DNA from: Ornithinimicrobium sufpigmenti
GTDB lineage: Bacteria > Actinomycetota > Actinomycetes > Actinomycetales > Dermatophilaceae
Assembly (NCBI RefSeq): GCF_004322775.1
Contig: NZ_CP036403.1
Location: 2,542,001-2,606,000, forward strand
Reading direction: 5' to 3'
Length of the DNA: 64,000 bases
The translations under genes were made by a program, and so were the position numbers. This document shows positions 17,262 through 25,706 of the stretch, in pieces (the stretch's first letter is position 1; each line of letters begins with the position of its first letter). Below the pieces are notes generated by a model. That model did no database searches, was not told the origin of the DNA, and saw only the letters and a program-made list of their open reading frames with translations.

Positions 17262-17365
17262 TCGCGTGTTCGGTGGGGCCTTCTCGCGTGTTCTGTGGGG
17301 CCTTCTCGCGTGTTCTGTCGGGACTTGTGGGGTGCTCTGTGGGCACTTTGGGCGTGTTCGGTGGC
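17262..17365 (-). repeat. 22-bp tandem repeat array, five degenerate units
   Basis: Plus-strand units start at 17262, 17284, 17306, 17328 and 17350, exactly 22 bp apart. The consensus is TCGCGTGTTCTGTGGGGCCT. Read on the minus strand they begin right after the dgt stop and repeat ACAGAACACGCGAGAAGGCC, closely matching the array after the glycosyltransferase at 1867-1954. The array fills the dgt to nitronate monooxygenase gap and supplies the latter's Shine-Dalgarno region. Confidence 0.8.
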
Positions 17366-18682
17366 TCAGGCGGTGCCGGGGGTGGTGCGGGCGAAGATCG
17401 CAAGGGCACGGACGTCGGAGAGGGAGGCGACCTGGTCGATGACCGCGCGGCGGGCGGCGGTGTCGTCGCCCGCGCGCTCCGCCGCGTCCCAGGCCTCCCG
17501 GTGGACGGGGTCCAGCAGCCGGGGATCGGCGAGGTAGCGCCGGACGAGCTCGTTGACGACCTCGCGCTCGTTGTCCATCACCGCACGCCGCTCCTCGCTC
17601 AGCATGACGAAGTGCGCAGCCACCGCCTTGAGCATCGCCGCCTGGGCCCGGACCCGGTCGGGGACGACCAGGTCGGCGGCATAGCGGGTGAGCACCCCGG
17701 GGCCGTACCGCTCGCGGGTCGCCAGCTCGACGGTGTGCACGAAGTGCCCGATCAGCCGGCTCGTCATGTCCTTCAGGGCCGCCAGGTCCGCGCGGGTGCC
17801 GGTGTGCCGCAGCGGGACCACACCGCTGTCCAAGACCGACCCGAGCGCACCCGTGAGCTCGCCGACCGCGAGGTCGGGGGCGTACCAGTCGTGGGCGAGG
17901 CGGGCGACCTGGTGCTGGACGTCCCTGTCCCGCAGAGCCTCGGGAGCCACGCGCCCCGAGGCGATCGCGTCCTCGACGTCGTGGACGCAGTAGGCGACGT
18001 CATCGGACCAGTCCATCACCTGCGCCTCCAGGCAGGGCCGGTGCGGCTCCTCGGCCGGGGCGTGCGCCCGCACCCAGCGGAAGACCTCGAGGTCGTCGCG
18101 GTAGACGCCGAACTTGCCCGACGCCGTCTTCGCCCCTTGTCCCAGCGGTCCCTGAGGTCCGTCCCCGCGCGCCCAGGGGTACTTGGTCGCTGCGTCGAGG
18201 CTGGCGCGGGTCAGGTTCAGCCCGGCAGGTCGGCCGTCGGCATGCACCCGCTTGGCCTCGAGCCGGGTCAGCACGCGCAGCGTCTGCGCGTTGCCCTCGA
18301 AACCCCCGATGTCGCCGCTCAGCTCGTCCAGCACGGCCTCCCCGTTGTGCCCGAACGGCGGGTGCCCGATGTCGTGGGCCAGGCAGGCGGTGTCCACGAC
18401 GTCCGCGTCGCAGCCCAGGGCCGCGCCGAACTCGCGTCCGATCTGGGCGACCTCGAGCGAGTGGGTCAGCCGGTTGCGGACGAAGTCGTCGCTGGTCGGC
18501 GCCACCACCTGCGTCGTCGCCGCCAGCCGTCGCAGCGCCGCGCTGTGCAGCACCCGCGCCCGGTCCCGCGCGAAGTCATGACGGTCGGAGCGCTTCTGCG
18601 CCGGGTCCTCGGCGACCCAGCGCTCCCGGTCGGCCACGGCATACCCCTCCACCTTGAGGCTGACGGGCGACGGGCTGCTCAC
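17366..18682 (-). CDS. dgt: dGTP triphosphohydrolase
   Basis: This 438-residue HD-domain enzyme hydrolyses dNTPs (dGTP) to deoxynucleoside and triphosphate. Metal ligands are visible in RNRLTHSLEVAQIGR (His) and ACLAHDIGHPPFGHNGE (HD pair), with a further Asp in WSDDVAYCVHDVEDA. Length and order fit bacterial Dgt type 2. GTG 18682 has TACCCT 6 nt upstream (18689-18694), so the transcript is probably leaderless. Dgt is usually next to dnaG in actinobacteria; here about 7.4 kb separates them. Confidence 0.92.
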   Translation of the reverse strand: MSSPSPVSLKVEGYAVADRERWVAEDPAQKRSDRHDFARDRARVLHSAALRRLAATTQVVAPTSDDFVRNRLTHSLEVAQIGREFGAALGCDADVVDTACLAHDIGHPPFGHNGEAVLDELSGDIGGFEGNAQTLRVLTRLEAKRVHADGRPAGLNLTRASLDAATKYPWARGDGPQGPLGQGAKTASGKFGVYRDDLEVFRWVRAHAPAEEPHRPCLEAQVMDWSDDVAYCVHDVEDAIASGRVAPEALRDRDVQHQVARLAHDWYAPDLAVGELTGALGSVLDSGVVPLRHTGTRADLAALKDMTSRLIGHFVHTVELATRERYGPGVLTRYAADLVVPDRVRAQAAMLKAVAAHFVMLSEERRAVMDNEREVVNELVRRYLADPRLLDPVHREAWDAAERAGDDTAARRAVIDQVASLSDVRALAIFARTTPGTA

Positions 18683-18723
18683 ACCTCGAGGGTATGCGGT
18701 GGACCGATGGGAGGATGGCAGGC

Positions 18724-19539
18724 GTGCGGATCATCGAGCTGTGGACCTTCCCGGTCAAGTCGTTGGGCGGGCAGTCCCGGGACGAGGTCGTCGTGGAGCC
18801 GTGGGGTCTGGCCGGCGACCGGCGCTGGGCGATGGTCGACGCCGCCGGGGAGCCGGTCACGGCCCGAGAGCTGCCCGCGCTGCTGGGACTGCGGGCCGAG
18901 CAGCTCGATGAGGACACCCTCCGGATCCGTGACCGCGACGGTGGGAGCGTCCTCGTGGACACCCCGCTCGGGATTGGGCCGGTGCCGGTGGGGCACAGCC
19001 GACAGGGCGTCGCCAACCCGGCCGACGAGGACGTGAGCCGGTGGATCAGCGAGCGGGTCGGTCGGTCGCTGCGGCTGGTCTGGCAGGAGGATCCGCGCGT
19101 GCGGCGGGTGTCTGGTGCGCACGGTGGACAGGAAGGGGACGTGCTGTCCCTCGCGGACGCGGGGCCGCTGCTGCTCACGTCGCACGCGTCCCTCACCCGT
19201 CTGCAGGGTTGGGTTGACGAGGGTGACCAGCCCCAGCCCCTGGACATGCTGCGCTTCCGGCCCAACGTCGTCATCGACGGGGAGCAGCCGTTCGCGGAGG
19301 ATGGCTGGGGGACGGTCCGCCTGGGTGAGGTGACGTTCCGCACCGCGGAGGTCTGCGACCGCTGCGTGCTGACCACCTACGACCCGCAGACCCTCGCCCG
19401 GGGCGCCGAGCCGATCGCCACGCTGGCACGGCACCGCAGGTGGGACGGCAAGACCTGGTTCGGCACCCGGCTGGTGCCCCAGGATGAGGGGGTCCTGCGC
19501 GTGGGGGACCCTGTCGTCGCCGGTGACGTGCGGCCCTAA
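18724..19539 (+). CDS. MOSC-domain molybdenum-cofactor protein (YcbX/mARC-like)
   Basis: The protein has ~271 residues. The N-terminal MOSC_N beta-barrel begins RIIELWTFPVKSLGGQ. The C-terminal MOSC domain has MLRFRPNVVIDGEQPFAEDG and CDRCVLTTYDP, whose cysteine is the expected molybdenum ligand. Related enzymes reduce N-hydroxylated compounds. GTG 18724 was chosen because GGGAGG lies 9 nt upstream; ATG 18715 abuts that site and ATG 18694 lies further upstream. Its stop overlaps that of the convergent minus-strand gene by 3 bp. Confidence 0.85.
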   Translation: MRIIELWTFPVKSLGGQSRDEVVVEPWGLAGDRRWAMVDAAGEPVTARELPALLGLRAEQLDEDTLRIRDRDGGSVLVDTPLGIGPVPVGHSRQGVANPADEDVSRWISERVGRSLRLVWQEDPRVRRVSGAHGGQEGDVLSLADAGPLLLTSHASLTRLQGWVDEGDQPQPLDMLRFRPNVVIDGEQPFAEDGWGTVRLGEVTFRTAEVCDRCVLTTYDPQTLARGAEPIATLARHRRWDGKTWFGTRLVPQDEGVLRVGDPVVAGDVRP

Positions 19540-20066
19540 CCGACCCGCTCTGTCGTTCCCTTGACGCTCGGGCCCTGACCGGTCCCCAGGTCGGCCGAGG
19601 CACCGGGCCCGCGCCGGCCCGCGACGGCCGCGCGCACCCGCCCGGCCCCCAGGACCAGCACCGGCCCGAGAGGGCGGGGCGGGACGTCGACATACCCTCC
19701 GTCCTGCAAGCCGGCCTGACGCTCGAAGAAGCTGCGTGCGGCCCGGTCGCCGGTCCGCAGCCACGACCAGCCCATCGAGGCGGCGTAGAGCGGCAGGAAG
19801 GGCAGACCGAGGCAGGCGGCCCACTGTCGCGAGTGGACCAGCTCGTGCCCGAGCAGCGCAGGCCGTCGGGCGACCAGCAGGTCGAGATCGTGCCGCGAGA
19901 TGATCACGTCGCCGACGGTGAAGGCGCCGCCGGTGGGGAAGGTCCAGCGGTAGTAGTCGGCCAGGATGCTGCGTCGCGGTCCCCGTCGCAGCCGCGCTCC
20001 CCCGGCCCGCGCCATCGCCAGGCCGAGGGGTGTGGACAGGTTGACCCAGTTGAGCAGGTGCCGCAC
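19536..20066 (-). CDS. hypothetical protein with HELVH metallopeptidase-like motif
   Basis: This is a ~176-residue protein with a zinc-protease-like motif, LLGHELVHSRQW (HExxH), in its middle. A hydrophobic segment (LGLPFLPLYAASMGWSWL) follows, then a conserved-looking RSFFERQAG. This resembles the DUF4157-like group, but the assignment is tentative and a second zinc ligand is not evident. GTG 20066 was chosen because GGAG sits 7 nt upstream; the frame continues to 20222 with low-complexity Pro/Arg sequence overlapping DUF2277. The C-terminal ~40 residues are Gly/Arg-rich. Confidence 0.55.
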   Translation of the reverse strand: MRHLLNWVNLSTPLGLAMARAGGARLRRGPRRSILADYYRWTFPTGGAFTVGDVIISRHDLDLLVARRPALLGHELVHSRQWAACLGLPFLPLYAASMGWSWLRTGDRAARSFFERQAGLQDGGYVDVPPRPLGPVLVLGAGRVRAAVAGRRGPGASADLGTGQGPSVKGTTERVG

Positions 20067-20193
20067 GGTGTCGCTCCGGGTCGTGATCAGCGCGTCGGGA
20101 GCGAGCGAGGGATGCCGTGGACCGGGCGCGTTCCGGCGCAGGGACGGTGTCGAGCTCACCGACTGCCCCCGGGGAGGGGATGGCGCACGAGGC

Positions 20194-20460
20194 TCAGGCG
20201 TACCGGGCGCGGGCCCGCTCACGCGCCTTGTCCGCCTCGACCTGCCGGTCCTTCGGCGGGGCGGTCGTCACCAGCGAGTCCAGCAGCTCCTGGGTCGCTG
20301 CGGAGATCGCCGCGACTGCCCTGGCGTAGGCCTCCTCGTTGGCCCGTGCCGGCTTGGTGGCGCCCCCGACCTTGCGGACGTACTGCAGGGCCGCGGCCTG
20401 GACCTCCTCCGGGGTCGCGGGAGGCGCGAAGTTGTTGAGCGGGCGGATGTTGCGGCACAT
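20194..20460 (-). CDS. DUF2277 family protein
   Basis: This 88-residue protein starts with the DUF2277 hallmark MCRNIRPLNNFAPPATPEEV and continues AAALQYVRKVGG, then a charged helical tail. The family is small, soluble and of unknown function. The start at 20460 is set by the conserved MCRNIR; two further Met codons upstream (including 20469) are possible. The next gene on this strand lies downstream with little or no spacing. Confidence 0.85.
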   Translation of the reverse strand: MCRNIRPLNNFAPPATPEEVQAAALQYVRKVGGATKPARANEEAYARAVAAISAATQELLDSLVTTAPPKDRQVEADKARERARARYA

Positions 20461-20680
20461 GCCGTCCATGCTGCCACGGAGGGCTTCGCTGAGGGGGTGG
20501 AGCAGCATGATCCTTGTGCGGGGCCTGGGCTCGTCACATCGCCCACGCGCCTACGAGCGGACGGGGTATGAGTGCTGGGTCGTCATTCCGAGGCAGGAAA
20601 ATGCTGAGAATGCGCACCTCGGTAGGATGGCGAGCAGGGAGCAAGATCAGATCCGCCGCATACCTGAGGAGCGTATTGCC

Positions 20681-21121
20681 ATGACTTACCACGTCTATCT
20701 TTCGGGCGAAATTCACACCGACTGGCGCGAGGAGATCCAGCGCGGGGCCGAGGCCGCCGGGCTCGACGTGGTCTTCACCGCGCCGGTGACCGACCACCCC
20801 GCGAGCGACGCCGCCGGCGACCACCTGGGCGAGACCCACAGCCAGTTCTGGCGGGACCACCAGTCCGCCAAGGTCAACGCCATCCGCACCCGCACCCTGA
20901 TCGAGCAGAGCGACCTCGTCGTGGTCCGCTTCGGGGACCAGTACAAGCAGTGGAACGCCGCCTTCGATGCCGGCTACTGCGCCGCCCTGGGCAAGCCGTA
21001 CGTGACCCTCCACGACGCCGACATCGTCCATGCGCTCAAGGAGGTCGACGCCGCTGCCCAGGCTTGGTGCACGACCACCGACCAGGTGGTGGAAACCCTG
21101 CGCTACGTGCTCAAGGCCTGA
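20681..21121 (+). CDS. YtoQ family protein
   Basis: This 146-residue protein begins MTYHVYLSGEIHTDWREEI, the YtoQ-family start, with a Rossmann-like alternation and QSDLVVVRFGDQYKQWNAAF. The fold resembles nucleoside 2-deoxyribosyltransferase-like proteins, and the biochemical role is unknown. The Shine-Dalgarno GAGGAG is well placed before ATG 20681. The ~170 bp upstream are AT-richer than the rest of the window and presumably hold its promoter. Confidence 0.85.
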   Translation: MTYHVYLSGEIHTDWREEIQRGAEAAGLDVVFTAPVTDHPASDAAGDHLGETHSQFWRDHQSAKVNAIRTRTLIEQSDLVVVRFGDQYKQWNAAFDAGYCAALGKPYVTLHDADIVHALKEVDAAAQAWCTTTDQVVETLRYVLKA

Positions 21122-21144
21122 GACTGTGGCCGCGGTCCCCGGCC

Positions 21145-21576
21145 ATGACTGAGACACGGCAAGGCGCCCGCGTCTCGACAGGCGCAGTGACGGTGCGTCC
21201 CTGGGCCCTGGTCAGCTATCTGGTCCTCCTGGCGCCAGTGGCCATGCTCGGTTACGGCGCCTACGAGCCCGGCATCAGGTCGGGACTCGTGGAGGCAGCC
21301 ATCCCGGGGATCTACAGCCATGCCTCCAACCTGGCTCTGTCCTTCGCTCTGGTCCTGTCCTACGGGCTCCTCCGCCTGCTCACCGGAGCCGAGCTGCGGG
21401 AGCTTGTTCTCTTCACAGCGTTGGTCGTCGCAGCCAACTACGGCTACGAACTGTGGCTGCCGCTGTTCAACACCAGGGACATCATGGACGCCCGCTACGG
21501 GGCGGGCGGCGCGCTGGCCGCGCTGACCTTCCTTGTCCTCGTCCACCGGTACGGGCTGCGCCAGCCAGCTGGCTGA
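21145..21576 (+). CDS. small integral membrane protein
   Basis: This 143-residue protein has about four transmembrane helices, at residues ~20-40, 55-75, 82-98 and 118-136. The soluble loop before the last helix is LFNTRDIMDARYGAGG. It is not recognised as a named family, though the layout recalls VanZ-like proteins. It starts 23 bp after the ytoQ stop and may be co-transcribed. No catalytic motif was identified. Confidence 0.55.
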   Translation: MTETRQGARVSTGAVTVRPWALVSYLVLLAPVAMLGYGAYEPGIRSGLVEAAIPGIYSHASNLALSFALVLSYGLLRLLTGAELRELVLFTALVVAANYGYELWLPLFNTRDIMDARYGAGGALAALTFLVLVHRYGLRQPAG

Positions 21577-21616
21577 TCCAGGCCTGGCCACGTCGTGGCG
21601 CAGGACCGAGATCCTG

Positions 21617-22468
21617 TCAGGGATGCGGGAGAACGAGGTCGGCCATCACGCCATAGTGGTCGCTGGCCCACACGCCGTGCTCATCCGGTCGATCGAGCAC
21701 CCGCTGGCAGTCGGCCACGCGCAACGTGGGGCCGTGCAGGCCGCTGCGCACGAGCACGTGGTCGATCTTGCGACTGACACCGGTGGAGACCTCTCCGGCG
21801 CGCACGAGCGGGTTGGACACTTCGAACGTGTAGCCAGGGTCATCAGGGTGCACGGACTCCCAGGCGTCCTGGTAGCAGACGCTCAGACCGTCCACAGCTC
21901 TGCGGCCGCGGAGGAACAGCATGCTGGCGGAGTCCGGCGTCGCGTCGAAGTCTCCCAGGATGACGGCATGCACCTCCCGGTCGCCGAGGTGCTCCTCCAG
22001 AGTCCGTGCGGCCTGCACCGCCTGCTGCTCGCGCTCCAGCTCGTAGGTGAACGGCCAGCTGGGCTTGTGATGGGCGACCACCACGGGACCCAACGGGGTG
22101 TCGAGCTCCACGACGGTGGTCGCGGTCCAGGGCAGGACATCCCCGGAGCGCTCCGTGACACGCTGGTCGATCTCCGTGACGAGCCGGTGGGGCCAGCGAG
22201 TTGCCAGCGTGCCACCGGTCCCTTCCTCCGACGACCTGGAGAAGTCGGTGGTGCGGTACCTGTCCCCGAGGAGCGTGGAGATCCCCCTGCCGGTAGGCAC
22301 CTCCTGGAGCGCCACCACGTCTGGGGCGAGCTCACGCAACATGCGCGCCACGAGCCGGTGTCGTCTGTCCCAGCCGGGATTGGCAGGACCGTAGACGTTC
22401 ATCGTCAGCACCCTCAGCCGCGGATGGCCCGTTGGCGTCTTGAGCACGTGAAGCTCATCCTCGGCCAT
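21617..22468 (-). CDS. endonuclease/exonuclease/phosphatase family hydrolase
   Basis: This 283-residue EEP-fold metal-dependent phosphodiesterase has the ordered motifs LRVLTMNVYGPANPGWDRR (Asn metal ligand), DVVALQEVP (catalytic Glu), VILGDFDATPDS (Asp/Asn pair in GDFDATPDS) and the C-terminal WASDHYGVMADL (catalytic SDH). It could act on nucleic acids, sphingomyelin or inositol phosphates. No signal peptide is seen with start ATG 22468 (MAEDELHVLK). The open frame upstream of this start is antisense-like. Confidence 0.82.
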   Translation of the reverse strand: MAEDELHVLKTPTGHPRLRVLTMNVYGPANPGWDRRHRLVARMLRELAPDVVALQEVPTGRGISTLLGDRYRTTDFSRSSEEGTGGTLATRWPHRLVTEIDQRVTERSGDVLPWTATTVVELDTPLGPVVVAHHKPSWPFTYELEREQQAVQAARTLEEHLGDREVHAVILGDFDATPDSASMLFLRGRRAVDGLSVCYQDAWESVHPDDPGYTFEVSNPLVRAGEVSTGVSRKIDHVLVRSGLHGPTLRVADCQRVLDRPDEHGVWASDHYGVMADLVLPHP

Positions 22469-22527
22469 GACCGAAGTGTGGCAGAGCGGCACTGTCCGGA
22501 ACCGCCTCTGCGTGCGAACCAGCGAGC

Positions 22528-23391
22528 CTAGGCGTGCAGGAAATCGGTGAGCGTCGTCGCAAGCTGCCCAGGTGCCTCCTCCGCCATGTGATGCCCGGAA
22601 CCGATCACGGCGCCAGAAAGGGGTCCGGAACACCAGCGAGCCCAGATCAGGGTCGGGTCGCCGTAGAGGTCCTCGAGGTCATCGTGCGCGGACCAGGCGA
22701 CGAGGGTGGGGCAACGGATGCGTCGGCCTGAGGCACGGTCCGCCTCGTCGACGGCCCGATCGACGTGCAGGCTCGCCCGATAGTCCTCCAGCATGGCCAG
22801 CACCGTGTCCGGGTCGCTCACCGCGGCCACCATGTCGTCGTAGTTCTCCTGCCCCATCCGATCGCGGTCCGGCTGGTACCACGCCAGCGGGTCGGCAGTG
22901 ATTACTCTGTGCGCGTGGGGTGAGGCGAAGAAGAACCAGTGCCACCACGACTGGGCGAAGGCTGCGTCGGCCCGCTCCAGCGCCTCCACGATCGGGACGC
23001 CGTCCAGGACGGCCAGGTGGGTGACGTGCTCGGGGTGGTCGAGGGCGGCCCGATAGGCGACGTAGCTGCCGCGGTCGTGGCCGACGAGGGCGAACCGTTC
23101 ATGGCCCAGCTCCTCCATCAGGCGAACGATGTCCCTGGCCATGGTGCGGTCGCTGTAGGCATGGTGGGCGCTGTCGGGCGGAGGTTTCGACGACTGTCCG
23201 TAACCGCGCAGGTCCGGGCACACCACGGTGAAATCCTGGGCCAGCAGGGGCGCCACGCGGTGCCACGTCGTGTGCGTGCGCGGATGACCGTGCAGCAGGA
23301 TGACGGCAGGTCCCTCGCCGCCCTGTCGAAGACGAAGCGCGACACCGTCGCCGACGTCGACAAACGTCATCGTGAAACTCGGGAAGAACAC
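22528..23391 (-). CDS. alpha/beta hydrolase, haloacetate dehalogenase/epoxide hydrolase-like
   Basis: The protein has 287 residues. The oxyanion-hole segment is ILLHGHPRTHTTWHRVAP. The nucleophile elbow GHDRGSYVAYR uses Asp, as in dehalogenases and epoxide hydrolases rather than Ser esterases. A cap domain lies around WHWFFFASP, and the C-terminal histidine sits in GSGHHMAEEAP. The pattern closely follows fluoroacetate dehalogenase relatives, but substrate and dehalogenation are unproven. ATG 23370 (MTFVDVGDG) is an alternative start. Confidence 0.8.
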   Translation of the reverse strand: MFFPSFTMTFVDVGDGVALRLRQGGEGPAVILLHGHPRTHTTWHRVAPLLAQDFTVVCPDLRGYGQSSKPPPDSAHHAYSDRTMARDIVRLMEELGHERFALVGHDRGSYVAYRAALDHPEHVTHLAVLDGVPIVEALERADAAFAQSWWHWFFFASPHAHRVITADPLAWYQPDRDRMGQENYDDMVAAVSDPDTVLAMLEDYRASLHVDRAVDEADRASGRRIRCPTLVAWSAHDDLEDLYGDPTLIWARWCSGPLSGAVIGSGHHMAEEAPGQLATTLTDFLHA

Positions 23392-23510
23392 GACGCGACC
23401 ATCTCGCGACAGCGGCCCGGACGCGACCGCAGGCGACGTCCTCGGCCGACCCAGCTGTCGCCGTCGAAAGCCAGCGAACGTGAGGTGTCCGGGTGCAGGA
23501 TGGGGTGGTG

Positions 23511-24353
23511 ATGTCGAGGGGCCCCGGGACGCGCGACGACATCGCCCGGCTGCTGATGTCGGTCCGGCGCGGGGAGGCCGCGTCCCTGGACCAGTTGGCG
23601 GTCCGCGCCCACCTGAGCCGCTACCACCTCTCCCGGCTCCTGCAGCAGCAGCTCGGCTTCCCGCTCCGCGACTTCCTGGCGGCGACGCGGGTCGATCGGG
23701 GGATCGAGGTGCTGCTCGACGGGCACCAGGTCACGCGTTCCCAGCTGGAGGCGGGACACGAGTCGGCCTCCAGCTACCACCGGGCCTTCGTGCGGCATAC
23801 CGGCCTCTCCCCGTCCCAGTTCCGTGCGCAGATGGGGGCGCTGGCCGCGCACCTGATGCGGCACCAGGACGAGGTCACGTCCGCGCTCGTGGCCGTGCAC
23901 CGGACCTTCCGCCCGGAGGACCACCCGCAGAGGCACCCGCTCACCCTGCGGGTCGAGGGAGCCGCTCCTCGGGCGGCGCTCTTCGTGGCGCTGCACCCGG
24001 AGCCGATCGTCCGGGGAGAGCCGCTGCTCGGGATCGCGATGCTCGGCACTGCCCGGCACGTCGTCAGCGCGATCCCCGACGGGGCCTACTACCCCATGGT
24101 CGTCGAGGTGCCCCGGGCCGCCGACGTGCGCGCCTACTTCCAGATGAGCACCAACCGGCGCCAGCTCCACCGCGAGCCCGTGACCTTCCCCCTGGCGCAG
24201 CCGACCACCGTGACCCTGACCCTACGAGACCTCCTCCCGGCCGACCCGCCCATCACCCTCAACCTGCCCAAGCTCTTCCTCGACGCCGTGTCCGGCCGGG
24301 TCGCCCTCAGGTCAGCAACTCAGGACAAGCGGGCGTCCTCCCCCGCTCACTAA
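23511..24353 (+). CDS. AraC-family transcriptional regulator (N-terminal HTH)
   Basis: This ~280-residue regulator has its two helix-turn-helix units at the N-terminus: LDQLAVRAHLSRYHLSRLLQ, then HESASSYHRAFVRHTGLSPS, the classic AraC second helix. The C-terminal ~150 residues are a GyrI-like small-molecule-binding fold (LFVALHPEPI). Effector and targets are unknown; the VOC gene 33 bp downstream is a natural candidate for co-regulation. ATG 23511 was selected; GTG 23493 in frame is an alternative. Confidence 0.8.
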   Translation: MSRGPGTRDDIARLLMSVRRGEAASLDQLAVRAHLSRYHLSRLLQQQLGFPLRDFLAATRVDRGIEVLLDGHQVTRSQLEAGHESASSYHRAFVRHTGLSPSQFRAQMGALAAHLMRHQDEVTSALVAVHRTFRPEDHPQRHPLTLRVEGAAPRAALFVALHPEPIVRGEPLLGIAMLGTARHVVSAIPDGAYYPMVVEVPRAADVRAYFQMSTNRRQLHREPVTFPLAQPTTVTLTLRDLLPADPPITLNLPKLFLDAVSGRVALRSATQDKRASSPAH

Positions 24354-24386
24354 CGTCGTAGCCACCCAGTCACAGAAGGAGACATC

Positions 24387-24821
24387 ATGGCCACACTGTC
24401 GACATACATCGCCTTCCTCGGGAACGCCGCCGAGGCGTTCCGGCACTACCAGGAGGTCTTCGGGGGTGAGCTGGACCTCATGACGTACGGCGACGTCCCG
24501 CCGATGGAGGGTATGCCGTTCGAGCCCGACCCGTCCTCGGTCGCGCACGCCAGGCTCGACCTGGACGGTGGCACCATCACCGGCGGGGACGCCATGCCGG
24601 GCGAGGACTACGCCGTCCGGGACACCGTCTACTCACTGCTCTACGAGGTGGACGACGTCGAGAAGGCGCGAGAGCTGATCGACAAGCTCCTCGCGGCCGG
24701 CGGCTCGGTCAACATGCCTTTCGAGCTGGCACCGTGGGGCTCGCACTACGGTCAGGTCTTCGACAAGTTCGGCGTCATGTGGGCCTTCGACGTGGCCATG
24801 ACCGAGGATCACGGCGGCTGA
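24387..24821 (+). CDS. VOC family protein, PhnB/3-demethylubiquinone-methyltransferase-like
   Basis: This 144-residue single-domain vicinal-oxygen-chelate protein of the PhnB-like type has the characteristic YIAFLGNAAEAFRHYQEVFG start and APWGSHYGQVFDKFGVMWAF end. The family is found with antibiotic-resistance and metalloenzyme paralogues, but most PhnB-like members have no proven activity. The Shine-Dalgarno AAGGAG precedes ATG 24387. It lies 33 bp behind the AraC regulator and is probably in its operon. Confidence 0.85.
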   Translation: MATLSTYIAFLGNAAEAFRHYQEVFGGELDLMTYGDVPPMEGMPFEPDPSSVAHARLDLDGGTITGGDAMPGEDYAVRDTVYSLLYEVDDVEKARELIDKLLAAGGSVNMPFELAPWGSHYGQVFDKFGVMWAFDVAMTEDHGG

Positions 24822-24927
24822 GCCGGGTCGGCATAGTCGGCACGGTCGGGCCGGACACCACCCGACCGAGGTGCCACAGTGGAGGCATGGGACGATCCGG
24901 CCGACCGCGCACCCCGGGCGAGCGTCT

Positions 24928-25704
24928 GTGAGCGGACGTCTCCCGGAGGAGCCGGTGCGACTGCCGGTCAACCGGCAGACCTGGCAGCACCTGACCTTTC
25001 TCCACTACCGCTACCCGGCGGCCGAGGTGCAGCGCCTCGTGCCGCCGGGGTTGCGCGTCCAGGAGTGGGGTGGCGCGGCGTGGGTGGGGATCACGCCCTT
25101 CCTCATGCGCGACGTGCGTGTCGCCGGTCTGCCTCCGCCGCCGGGCTGGGGAGCCTTCGCCGAGCTCAACGTCCGCACCTACGTGCAGGGACCGGACGGC
25201 CGCGACGGCCTGTGGTTCCTGGGGATGGTCGTGCCTCGGGTGACGTTCGTCGTGGCGCTGCGCAGCCTGGGGCTGCCCTACGCCAAGGCCGCCGGTCAGG
25301 TGGACGTCGACGGAGCCCGGTGGGGCTACCGGTTCGGACCGCCGAAGGGCCGGCTGCCCTCCGGCCGACGGGTGGACCGTCCGGAGCAGGCCCGGGACTC
25401 CGCGCCGTGGTTCCGGGCCGAGGTGAGCCTCGCCGAGCCGGTGGGTCCTGCTGAGCGCACCGCCGAGCTGGACGCGATCACCGGGCGGTGGGCGGCCTAC
25501 CACCAGCGGGCCGGTGTCCTGTGGCGGACCCCGGTCCGGCACGCGGTGTGGCCACTGCACCACGCCGAGGCCGTCGGCGAGCTGACCGCACCGTTGCGGT
25601 GGGTGGGTCTGCCCCGGCCCGCCGGGCAGCCGATGCTGCACGCCTCCCCCGGGGTCGTCACCAGGCTTGGTATGCCGCGTCCCGCACGCGCCCGTAGGGT
25701 CTGA
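24928..25704 (+). CDS. DUF2071 (YqjF-like) protein
   Basis: This ~258-residue protein matches DUF2071 along its length. It shows VNRQTWQHLTFLHYRYPAAE, RLVPPGLRVQEWGGAAWVGI, ELNVRTYVQGPDGRDGLWF and the C-terminal HHAEAVGELT region. The family is related to acetoacetate decarboxylase-like folds and has no firm function. GTG 24928 was chosen as the nearest start before conserved sequence; an upstream GTG at 24871 is in frame. The stop lies inside the leaderless promoter of the next gene. Confidence 0.82.
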   Translation: MSGRLPEEPVRLPVNRQTWQHLTFLHYRYPAAEVQRLVPPGLRVQEWGGAAWVGITPFLMRDVRVAGLPPPPGWGAFAELNVRTYVQGPDGRDGLWFLGMVVPRVTFVVALRSLGLPYAKAAGQVDVDGARWGYRFGPPKGRLPSGRRVDRPEQARDSAPWFRAEVSLAEPVGPAERTAELDAITGRWAAYHQRAGVLWRTPVRHAVWPLHHAEAVGELTAPLRWVGLPRPAGQPMLHASPGVVTRLGMPRPARARRV

Positions 25705-25706
25705 CC

